Positions 1 to 5,884 of a stretch of DNA of 14,680 nucleotides are shown one piece after another. A program made the position numbers and the translations under genes. The stretch is from Clostridia bacterium (lineage in GTDB: Bacteria > Bacillota > Clostridia > Oscillospirales > CAG-272): NCBI GenBank assembly GCA_017612655.1, contig JAGAFM010000118.1:1-14680 (forward strand). Reading direction: 5' to 3'. Every line of letters starts with the position of its first letter. Within the stretch, counting starts at the first letter, position 1. The notes beneath the pieces are model-generated. The model was not told the DNA's origin and made no database searches. It saw nothing but the letters and a program-made list of their open reading frames with translations.

Positions 1-618
1 GGCGGAGTGAACGACGATATCCGCGCCGTGCTCGATCGGACGGATGAGATAAGGCGTCCCGAAAGTGTTATCGATTACCACGGGGATCCCGGATTTGTGA
101 GCGATTTCAGCGACCGCGTCGATATCGGGAATATCGCTGTTGGGATTGCCCAGCGTTTCCAGAAATACCGCACGGGTATCGCCGGTAATCGCCGCTTCCA
201 CCTCTGCGAGATCGTGGATGTTGACGAAGGCGGTCTTGATTCCGTACTGAGGAAGGGTGTGAGCCAGCAAGTTGAAAGTGCCGCCGTAGATCGTTTTCTG
301 CGCTACGATGTGTCCGCCGTTTGCGGCAAGCGCTTCGATCGTGTAGCTGATTGCCGCGGCTCCCGAGGCAAGAGCCAGGGCCGCGCTGCCGCCTTCGAGA
401 GCGGCCAGCCTTTTTTCCAGAACGTCCTGTGTCGAATTGGTCAGCCGGCCGTAGATGTTGCCCGCGTCCGCAAGTCCGAAGCGGGCCGCGGCGTGCCTGC
501 TGTTGTGGAATACGTAGGAGGTGGTCTGATAGATCGGCACCGCGCGTGAATCGGTAGCCGGATCTGCCTGTTCCTGTCCGACGTGAAGCTGAAGTGTTTC
601 GAATTTATATGTACTCAT
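1..618 (-). CDS. metY: O-acetylhomoserine sulfhydrylase, N-terminal part (3' end outside window)
   Basis: PLP-dependent enzyme of the Cys/Met metabolism family; it makes homocysteine from O-acetylhomoserine and sulfide (or methionine from methanethiol) in the cytosol. The visible 206 residues begin MSTYKFETLQLHVGQE and contain PIYQTTSYVF, NIYGRLTNST (phosphate-binding region), the LASGAAA loop, the TIYGGTFNLL segment and VVIDNTFGTPYL, where the Asp contacts the PLP pyridine nitrogen. The window ends at HSA, just before the expected PLP lysine (HSATK). The ATG start is supported by an AGAAGGGA ribosome binding site about 7 bases upstream. The long HVGQ and YGGT segments favour MetY over the shorter MetB/MetC enzymes. 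It lies downstream of a LysR gene and is preceded by its own promoter, leader ORF and terminator, so expression is probably controlled by sulfur supply. Confidence 0.95.
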   Translation of the reverse strand, partial: MSTYKFETLQLHVGQEQADPATDSRAVPIYQTTSYVFHNSRHAAARFGLADAGNIYGRLTNSTQDVLEKRLAALEGGSAALALASGAAAISYTIEALAANGGHIVAQKTIYGGTFNLLAHTLPQYGIKTAFVNIHDLAEVEAAITGDTRAVFLETLGNPNSDIPDIDAVAEIAHKSGIPVVIDNTFGTPYLIRPIEHGADIVVHSA

Positions 619-654
619 TGTATTATCCCTTCTGTCGTTCTCAGTATTGCTGCT

Positions 655-846
655 TCATTGCATCAAAAAACCGGGGGCTTTTCGAAAAGCTCCCGGACAG
701 ACGGCGGAAAGGAAACGGAAGTGCGGATCCGTTCCCGAGGGGCGGGCGCGATGCCAGCCGAACGCCCCTGCCGTGCAACCTGCCCGGGAGACCGGCATTC
801 GACAACACTGTTCCTGAATCTGTTTGTTCTGATTCGGTCTGTTCAT
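655..846 (-). CDS. Putative 63-residue Cys-Cys leader peptide of metY
   Basis: Small ORF starting about 27 bases after the predicted metY transcription start. Its AAAGGGG ribosome binding site has an 8-base spacing to ATG. The peptide begins MNRPNQNKQIQEQCC and has consecutive UGU codons at residues 14-15 and a third Cys at 24. It ends at TGA just beyond the attenuator terminator, 36 bases before metY. The codons after Cys15 (V19-G23) lie in an RNA stretch that can pair with the 5' arm of the terminator. That is the layout of a translation-dependent attenuator sensing charged tRNA-Cys. I do not recognise the peptide as a known family. Weak points are its length for a leader peptide and the fact that the frame continues through the terminator hairpin. 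It could instead be a chance ORF within a structured regulatory RNA. Confidence 0.45.
   Translation of the reverse strand: MNRPNQNKQIQEQCCRMPVSRAGCTAGAFGWHRARPSGTDPHFRFLSAVCPGAFRKAPGFLMQ
665..696 (-). terminator. Intrinsic terminator (attenuator) upstream of metY
   Basis: On the minus strand, CCGGGAGCTTTT and AAAAGCCCCCGG form a near-perfect stem with one A/C mismatch (671-696), followed directly by six T (670 down to 665). It lies between the metY promoter and the metY start. It therefore either stops readthrough from the LysR gene or works as a conditional attenuator; the alternative pairing at 690-700 with 780-790 favours the latter. Confidence 0.85.
690..790 (-). promoter_or_regulatory. 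Possible antiterminator pairing in the metY leader
   Basis: On the minus strand, CTCCCGGGCAG (790-780) can pair with CTGTCCGGGAG (700-690) over 11 positions, ten Watson-Crick and one G-U. The second element is the 5' arm of the terminator, so the two structures exclude each other. Between them lie a GGGGCG/CGCCCC hairpin and a GGAACGGA/TCCGTTTCC hairpin. The upstream arm starts 11 bases after the Cys-Cys codons. Confidence 0.5.
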
Positions 847-879
847 CTTCAGCGCCCCTTTCGTTGTTTCCTTGACCGT

Positions 880-908
880 ATTGTACCACAGCCGGGGGCG
901 TCTGTAAA
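880..908 (-). promoter_or_regulatory. Sigma-A promoter of metY, extended -10
   Basis: TTTACA (908-903), a 17-base spacer ending in TGG, then TACAAT (885-880). The TGN before the -10 box makes it an extended -10 promoter. The predicted start is near 873, giving a 5' leader of about 255 bases before metY. Confidence 0.8.
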
Positions 909-930
909 TTCGTTTCTGCTGATTATGGGC

Positions 931-947
931 GATAAGAGGAAGTTATC
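931..947. promoter_or_regulatory. Candidate LysR-type operator upstream of metY
   Basis: Inverted repeat GATAA-N7-TTATC, containing the T-N11-A core typical of LysR-type binding sites. Its centre (939) lies about 66 bases upstream of the predicted metY start site near 873, which is where LysR-type activators usually bind. It sits between the stop codon of the LysR gene and the metY promoter. Confidence 0.6.
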
Positions 948-954
948 ACAACCA

Positions 955-1860
955 TCAGATTTCCTTGTAATGAAGCAGTTCTCTGATGTATTCCTCTCCG
1001 TAGGGAGACAGAGCTCTCCCTTTTTTTGTGATGAAGCCGATGGTGAGAGGGTCTTCCTCCTTCATTTTGACGGCGACGAGTCCCTGAAGGACGGAATCCT
1101 CTTTGGAAAGCATCCCGCAGCCGACGGAATAGCCCTCCAGTTCGGCGATGATTTCCATGGTTGTCGCCCGGTCGTCCGATTTGATCATTTTGTCGAAGGA
1201 GTAATCGGACAGGGCCTCTTCGGTCAGATAATAATTCCCGTCATTGCTCTGATCAAAGGAGATGCAGGGATAGTCTTTCATGTCCTCGATGGACAGGCTT
1301 TTTCTTCCGGCGAGGGGATGATCCTTCCACACATAGACGTAGGTGTCTCTCTTCATCAGAGGGGTAAACTCCAGCTGGAGATCCCGGAAGATCTTTCGGA
1401 TCAGGGATTCGTTTGAGCCGGAGAACGAAACGATCCCCACTTCGCTTTTCAGATTTCCCACATCGTCCAGCACTTCCTTGGTCTTGGTTTCATGAATCGA
1501 GAAGACGTATTTTTCGGGATCCATCTTTTTGATGACGTCGGTAAACGCCCGGATGGCGAAGTTGTAGTGCTGCGTCGATACCGAGAACTGTTCCTTGCCG
1601 GCGTCGCGCGACAAATAACGGTCCTCCAGGATTTCGTACTGACCGACCGCTTTTTTTGCGTAGGAGACGAATTCGCGTCCCTCGTCCGTCAGAGCTATTC
1701 CCTTGTTCGTCCTTGAAAACAGAAGAACGCCGAGTTCGTCCTCCAGTTCCCGGATGCTCGCCGACAGGGCAGGCTGCGAAACGAACAGCTTGGAGGCAGC
1801 CTCCCTCATGGAGGAGGAGGCGGCCACTTCCAGAACATATCTCAGCTGGGTAATCGTCAC
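955..1860 (-). CDS. LysR-family regulator, CmbR/MtaR-like (sulfur amino acid control)
   Basis: A 301-residue LysR-type regulator of normal family length. Residues 1-60 hold the winged helix-turn-helix (TQLRYVLEVAASSSMREAAS then LFVSQPALSASIRELEDELG, then LFSRTNKGIALTDEG). From about residue 91 the effector domain begins FSVSTQHYNFAIRAF. This resembles the CmbR/MtaR regulators of streptococci and lactococci, which control cysteine and methionine genes in response to acetylated serine or related signals. The start is GTG with a GAGG ribosome binding site 8 bases upstream. The gene begins 61 bases after murC with no terminator between, so it may be co-transcribed with murC. It is followed in the same direction by a candidate operator, a promoter and metY, so activation of metY is the likely job. 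The exact effector is not inferable. Confidence 0.9.
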   Translation of the reverse strand: MTITQLRYVLEVAASSSMREAASKLFVSQPALSASIRELEDELGVLLFSRTNKGIALTDEGREFVSYAKKAVGQYEILEDRYLSRDAGKEQFSVSTQHYNFAIRAFTDVIKKMDPEKYVFSIHETKTKEVLDDVGNLKSEVGIVSFSGSNESLIRKIFRDLQLEFTPLMKRDTYVYVWKDHPLAGRKSLSIEDMKDYPCISFDQSNDGNYYLTEEALSDYSFDKMIKSDDRATTMEIIAELEGYSVGCGMLSKEDSVLQGLVAVKMKEEDPLTIGFITKKGRALSPYGEEYIRELLHYKEI

Positions 1861-1921
1861 TTTCGGTACCTCGTCTGTGTTTCCTGTTTTGAAAAGGCGT
1901 TGGCCGTGTTTCTCTGCGGAA

Positions 1922-3361
1922 TCACCCGTTTTTCCGCTCCGTGCGTGCGGGAACGGTCAGAGTATCCGTGAACCGGTTGAGGTCCCCGGCTCCCATCAGA
2001 ATCAGAAGATCTCCCTCTTCGGAGGTCCGGATCAGGTGTTCCCGAAGCTCGTCCAGAGACGGGAAATAGGAGGCGTTCGGGGTGTGATCGGCAAGATCCC
2101 GGGAAGAAATCCCGGTCAGATTGGATTCTCTTGCCGCGTAAATGTCGACGAAGAGGACTTCGTCCGCGTCGCGGAAGGAATCGCAGAACTCATCGAACAG
2201 TTCGGAGGTTCTTGAGTAGGTGTGAGGCTGAAAGACGCAGCGGACGCGACGGAACCCGAACCGTCTGGCGCCGTCCAGCGTTGCCCGGATTTCGGTCGGA
2301 TGATGTCCGAAGTCGTCGTAAACGGGAACGGAAACCGGGCAGCCCGACAGAGTGCCTCGGTATTCCATCCGGCGGGCGGATCCGGTGAAGCCGGAGATCC
2401 CCTCCGAAATGGTTTCCGGGGGTATCCCGCAGAGGGAGGCGGCCGCACATGCCCCGAGCGCATTGGATACGTTGTAAAGGCCCGGGACGGAAAGACGGAT
2501 TCGGCAAAATGGAAGGCGGTTGCGGAGAACCGAGAAGGAGGCCGTTCCTTTCTCAAAAACGATGTCCTCGGCGACGAAGTCGGCGTCCCGGTTCCGGATT
2601 CCGAACGTGACGCGCGGCGTCGGAACGGATTCTGCACTGGCGAGCACGTTCTCATTATCCGCGTTCAGAACCGCAAATCCGGTGCTGCCGGGAATCATCA
2701 GATATTTCCGGAAACTCTCCCGAACCTGATCCATGGAATGAAACCAGTCCGGGTGATCCATTTCCTCGTTCAGAACCAGAGCGATGGTTGGCAGAAAAGA
2801 CAAAAAGGAGTCCTGATATTCGCAGGCTTCGAAAATCAGGTCCCGTTTTCCCCCGATCCGAAAATCCCGCCCGAGTTCCGACAGCTCCGCTCCGATCAGA
2901 ATCGTAGGATCCCTATCCGCTTTCAGAAAGAGGTGCGAGAGCATGGCGCTTGTCGTGGTCTTTCCGTGCATCCCGGCGACCCCGATCCTGTTCTGATAAT
3001 CCCGGGTAAGAAAGGCGAGAAAGTCCGCACGGTAAATGCAGGGGATTCCGTCCCGAATCGCCCTCGCCAGTTCCGGATTGTCCTCATGGATGGCGGCGTT
3101 ATAGATGACGGCGTTTGCCCCTTCGATCTGGGAGGCTTCGTGACCGGGAAAGACGGGGATCCCTTCCTCCCGAAGCATTTCGGTGTTTCGGGAAGCGGAG
3201 CGGTCCGATCCTTGAACCGAATAGCCTGCGCTTCGGGCCAGCATGGCCAGCGCGCTCATGGAGACTCCTCCGATCCCGATGAAATGCAGTCGGGAACCGG
3301 CCGGAAGCAGACGCTCCAGTTCGTCCGGGGAACGGCGGTTGCGAAGGTGTTCGGCGAGCAT
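1922..3361 (-). CDS. murC: UDP-N-acetylmuramate--L-alanine ligase
   Basis: Cytosolic ATP-dependent ligase that adds L-Ala to UDP-MurNAc, the first amino acid of the peptidoglycan stem. Its 479 residues match the family length. Visible motifs in order: Rossmann-like HFIGIGGVSMSALA (about 26-39); P-loop GMHGKTTT with Lys134; FEACEYQDSF; LNEEMDHPDWF; PGLYNVSNALGA, which keeps both conserved Asn but has Tyr where most homologs have His; ARRMEYRG; YDDFGHHPTEI with His353-His354; FQPHTYSRT; and MGAGD near the end. AAAGGAGG lies 9 bases before ATG. It begins 71 bases after the cyclophilin-ankyrin gene with no visible terminator or promoter between, so the two are probably one transcript. Presence outside a dcw cluster is common for murC in Firmicutes. 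Confidence 0.96.
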   Translation of the reverse strand: MLAEHLRNRRSPDELERLLPAGSRLHFIGIGGVSMSALAMLARSAGYSVQGSDRSASRNTEMLREEGIPVFPGHEASQIEGANAVIYNAAIHEDNPELARAIRDGIPCIYRADFLAFLTRDYQNRIGVAGMHGKTTTSAMLSHLFLKADRDPTILIGAELSELGRDFRIGGKRDLIFEACEYQDSFLSFLPTIALVLNEEMDHPDWFHSMDQVRESFRKYLMIPGSTGFAVLNADNENVLASAESVPTPRVTFGIRNRDADFVAEDIVFEKGTASFSVLRNRLPFCRIRLSVPGLYNVSNALGACAAASLCGIPPETISEGISGFTGSARRMEYRGTLSGCPVSVPVYDDFGHHPTEIRATLDGARRFGFRRVRCVFQPHTYSRTSELFDEFCDSFRDADEVLFVDIYAARESNLTGISSRDLADHTPNASYFPSLDELREHLIRTSEEGDLLILMGAGDLNRFTDTLTVPARTERKNG

Positions 3362-3432
3362 CGGGGAAAGCCTCCTTTCAGGCGTGTTCCGGAACGGAGC
3401 CCGGAAATCGGAACGGGCGGGGATCTCTTAAA

Positions 3433-5235
3433 TTATCCCTGTTCCCGAATTTTTCGAAGGTATCGGCTCAGGACAGCGGCAAGCGCGTCCGTGTTTTCCG
3501 TCAACTCCAAACGGGAGGCGAGGCTTGCCATCTGGGTTGCGGCCTTCTCTCTGTCTCTTCCCTGAATCAGGTGGTCGAGAAGAACGGAGAGGCATGCGGG
3601 AGAACGGGTCTCCATCGCGTAATCGAACGGATTTTTGCCGGTATTATCCTTGCGCAGGCTGTCTGCCCCGTAACGCAGCAGGAGGGCTGCAGCGGAGGGG
3701 GAATCGCACAGACAGCTCTGAGAAAGGACGGTCAGTCTGCCGCGGGAGAGATCGGCGCAGTCCGCCGGGTAACCGTTTTCCAGAAGGAGCGAGAGCGCCG
3801 CGATATTGCCTGAACGGATGAGGTAGTAACCGGCATGATAAAACATCGGATGTGACAGAAACTGGCGCAGTTCCATCGGACGTTCATAGGCGGTGAACAG
3901 GGTCTGAATGCAGTCCGGGTCGCCGGACAGAATGCAGTACTGAAACAGATTGAACAGGGGAGGCTTGTCGGAGTCGGCAGGAGTGCCCGTATCCGGAAGG
4001 ACAATCCGCGGACTGCCGTCGCCCCCGACAAATTTTGTCTCCTGCTTCTCCGTGATCCGGAACAGAGCGAGGATCTGGGGGTGAAGCGTAAAAAGTCTGG
4101 AAAGAAGAGGGGCGTTCTTCTCCCGCAGGATCGCGACGGCGAGTTCGGTTTGAAGATCGGGGCCGCCCTCTGCTTTTTCCTCGGAAAGACGGGAGGAAAA
4201 ACGGTCAAAAAACTCGACTGCAAACGAATGGGGAACCGTTTCTCCGTCCCAGACACGCCGGACCATGTACTCTGCAGGGGAGCGGTGGACGGCGTCCTCG
4301 CGGAAACAGTCCTCGAAGGACATCTCGTTCAGATTCGGGAGCCGGAAGGCACCGTAGTTCAGCGGATTGAAATACCGCGGAGACTCCTTTTCCAGAAAGA
4401 CCGGGGTGCCTGCCGTTCCGATGACCGGGAGGCAGTCTTCATACAGCGAGCGGGAGCCGATGATCAGAAACTGGGCATCGTAGGGATTGAAATATACGGC
4501 TGCGGCTTCCACATTGCTGTCGTTGCGGAGCCTCGGCTGGATCTCGGAATCATACACCTCGGAAAAAGAGACGGGCGGAGCAAGCAGCAGTTCTCCTTCT
4601 CTGCAGTCCGGATCGGAGAGCGGCCAGGCCCGGTGAAAAATCTGGGGACCGGAACGGAAAAGGTAACCGATCTTGGCCCGTACGGAGGCATATCTCTTCG
4701 CAGGATACAGCCTGCGCGGCTTCTCTTCCGAGTAACGCGGATAGGGGGTGGGCTTTGTTTCGCTCTGAATCAGAGAGATTTTTCGAATGCGGATCTCCCT
4801 GACCGGACGGTTCGACCGGTCGGTTTCCGTCTGGGCGATCCGGTCCACGACCTCCATTCCTCGGATGACCTTTCCGAAGGCGGCGTACTGACCGTCCAGA
4901 TGGGGCGCGCTCTCCTGACAGATAAAAAACTGGGAACTGGCGGAATCCGGATCGGAGGAACGCGCCATGGAGATGACACCCCTGGTATGCCGGAGAGGGT
5001 TGCGGATTCCGTTTGCGTCGAATTCTCCTCGGATTCGTTTCCCGGATCCTCCGGTTCCCGTTCCGGTCGGGTCTCCGCCCTGGATCATAAAGCCCGGAAT
5101 CACCCGATGAAAGATCAGACCGTCGTAAAACCCGGAACGAACCAACTCCTCAAAGTTGGAGCAGGTGACCGGTGCGTGGGCCGGATCCAGAACCAGGTCG
5201 ATCGTCCCTCCGTCTTCCATCTCGATTCTGATCAT
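3433..5235 (-). CDS. Cyclophilin-type peptidyl-prolyl isomerase fused to a C-terminal ankyrin-repeat region
   Basis: A 600-residue multidomain protein. Residues 1-155 are a cyclophilin: FHRVIPGFMIQGGD carries the catalytic Arg44 with Phe49 and Gln52, then SSQFFI (about 100-105) and HLDGQYAAFG (112-121). The Trp of human cyclophilin A (cyclosporin site) is His112 here, common in bacterial forms. Residues about 165-410 are an unrecognised region. Residues about 430-560 look like ankyrin repeats (for example GNIAALSLLLENG and SPSAAALLLRYGADSLRKDNTGKNPFDYA split over two repeats). No signal peptide or membrane segment is present, so it is cytosolic. ATG is preceded by AAAGGAG with a 6-base spacing, and a TTGAAA/TATAGT promoter lies upstream. 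Ordinary bacterial cyclophilins of this type are about 150-200 residues, so two thirds of this protein is additional. Proline isomerisation is well supported; the role of the rest is unknown, with protein binding likely from the ankyrin repeats. Confidence 0.9.
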   Translation of the reverse strand: MIRIEMEDGGTIDLVLDPAHAPVTCSNFEELVRSGFYDGLIFHRVIPGFMIQGGDPTGTGTGGSGKRIRGEFDANGIRNPLRHTRGVISMARSSDPDSASSQFFICQESAPHLDGQYAAFGKVIRGMEVVDRIAQTETDRSNRPVREIRIRKISLIQSETKPTPYPRYSEEKPRRLYPAKRYASVRAKIGYLFRSGPQIFHRAWPLSDPDCREGELLLAPPVSFSEVYDSEIQPRLRNDSNVEAAAVYFNPYDAQFLIIGSRSLYEDCLPVIGTAGTPVFLEKESPRYFNPLNYGAFRLPNLNEMSFEDCFREDAVHRSPAEYMVRRVWDGETVPHSFAVEFFDRFSSRLSEEKAEGGPDLQTELAVAILREKNAPLLSRLFTLHPQILALFRITEKQETKFVGGDGSPRIVLPDTGTPADSDKPPLFNLFQYCILSGDPDCIQTLFTAYERPMELRQFLSHPMFYHAGYYLIRSGNIAALSLLLENGYPADCADLSRGRLTVLSQSCLCDSPSAAALLLRYGADSLRKDNTGKNPFDYAMETRSPACLSVLLDHLIQGRDREKAATQMASLASRLELTENTDALAAVLSRYLRKIREQG

Positions 5236-5327
5236 GGGGGCACTCCTTTCTCGTTCGGTATTCGGCCCGGGGGCGAAGGGTCTGCAGAAAAGGCGCCCGC
5301 CGGAGCCGCCGGAAACGTTCTCCTTCT

Positions 5328-5356
5328 ACTATAGCAGATTTCCTTCTTTTTTTCAA
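5328..5356 (-). promoter_or_regulatory. Sigma-A promoter of the cyclophilin-ankyrin gene (and probably murC)
   Basis: TTGAAA (5356-5351), 17-base spacer, TATAGT (5333-5328). The predicted start near 5321 leaves a leader of about 85 bases. It may drive the cyclophilin-ankyrin gene, murC and the LysR gene together, since no terminator is visible between them. Confidence 0.75.
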
Positions 5357-5418
5357 TCCCTTCCACGGGGTTTTTTCCGGGGATTTCCGGGGCATGTTCG
5401 TCCCGGTTCGGCTTTCCG

Positions 5419-5467
5419 AAAAGCAGAAATCCTCCCTCTTCCATCCGGACGGGACGGGATCGGGAGG
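5419..5467 (-). terminator. Weak candidate terminator after tRNA-Gln
   Basis: On the minus strand, CCTCCC (5467-5462) can pair with GGGAGG (5436-5431) across a 25-base loop that can fold further, followed by an interrupted T-rich stretch ATTTCTGCTTTT. The loop is long and the T-run broken, so this is tentative. Confidence 0.3.
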
Positions 5468-5479
5468 CGTTCCTTCCAA

Positions 5480-5553
5480 CTGGGGTAGCTGGACTCGAAC
5501 CAGCGGATCCAGGAGTCAAAGTCCTGTGCCTTGACCAACTTGGCGATACCCCA
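5480..5553 (-). tRNA. tRNA-Gln (anticodon UUG)
   Basis: A 74-base cloverleaf including the discriminator base. The acceptor TGGGGTA pairs fully with TACCCCA and starts with the U1-A72 pair typical of bacterial tRNA-Gln. The anticodon arm is CAGGA-CTTTGAC-TCCTG with anticodon TTG, the T arm is GCTGG-TTCGAGT-CCAGC, and the discriminator is G. CCA is not encoded. It reads CAA codons and, by wobble, CAG. It stands alone, with its own promoter 13 bases upstream. Confidence 0.96.
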
Positions 5554-5565
5554 ACATTGGTGGGT

Positions 5566-5594
5566 ATTTTACCACAGGAGAGGGAAAAAAGCAA
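5566..5594 (-). promoter_or_regulatory. Promoter of tRNA-Gln, extended -10
   Basis: TTGCTT (5594-5589), 17-base spacer ending in TGG, then TAAAAT (5571-5566), 12 bases upstream of the first tRNA base. Together with the rny promoter on the other strand it makes this a divergent promoter region. Confidence 0.75.
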
Positions 5595-5725
5595 GAGGAA
5601 GGGGCAAAGAATCCGGAAAAAGGACATCCCGCGGCGGCCCGTAGGAGTCCTGGCGCAAAACACACAGCGGTACTGCTTTCGGGGTTTCGCTGACTGGGCG
5701 CCCGGAGTGTTTTTGGCGAAATCTA
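5595..5725. other. Intergenic stretch between the divergent tRNA-Gln and rny promoters
   Basis: Part of the 331-base gene-free gap from 5554 to 5884. Outside the two promoters I see no coding signal with a ribosome binding site, no terminator and no known RNA motif. The only pattern is a 10-base word, GGCGCAAAAC (5652-5661), whose reverse complement recurs at 5785-5794, which may be chance. Confidence 0.6.
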
Positions 5726-5754
5726 TTGACAAATAGCTATAACAGAGGTAAAAT
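5726..5754 (+). promoter_or_regulatory. Sigma-A promoter of rny
   Basis: Consensus TTGACA (5726-5731), 17-base spacer, TAAAAT (5749-5754). The predicted start is near 5761, giving a leader of about 124 bases. That leader contains a short CCGC/GCGG hairpin and ends in AAGGAGG, 8 bases before the rny ATG. Confidence 0.88.
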
Positions 5755-5884
5755 ACACGTATTATGGTAATCTCGGGGCAGGTCGTTTTGCGCCGCGGTT
5801 TTTGCTGCGGTAAAAGGGAAAAGTCCGGAGATCGCCATCGGTTTTCATCGTTATCCCAACATTCAACACAAGGAGGTTACTGCT

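Noticed and set aside
618..880. S-box (SAM-I) riboswitch or T-box before metY
   Set aside because: I looked for the S-box core and the T-box AGGGTGGNACCGCG element on the metY strand and found neither. Some words resembling GCAACC on the opposite strand do not lead to a gene.
641..889. Second open frame (82 codons) in the metY leader
   Set aside because: Its start lies upstream of the predicted transcription start, in the promoter, and it has no ribosome binding site, unlike the 63-codon frame.
2222..3565. 447-codon open frame on the plus strand opposite murC
   Set aside because: murC shows all Mur ligase motifs on the other strand. This frame has no ribosome binding site or recognisable motif and results from high GC.
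4081..5334. 417-codon plus-strand frame opposite the cyclophilin-ankyrin gene
   Set aside because: The minus strand has the catalytic cyclophilin motifs, ribosome binding site and promoter. The plus frame even runs across that promoter.
5652..5794. 10-base inverted words GGCGCAAAAC / GTTTTGCGCC flanking the rny promoter
   Set aside because: Separated by more than 120 bases with no further symmetry; likely chance in a GC-rich gap.
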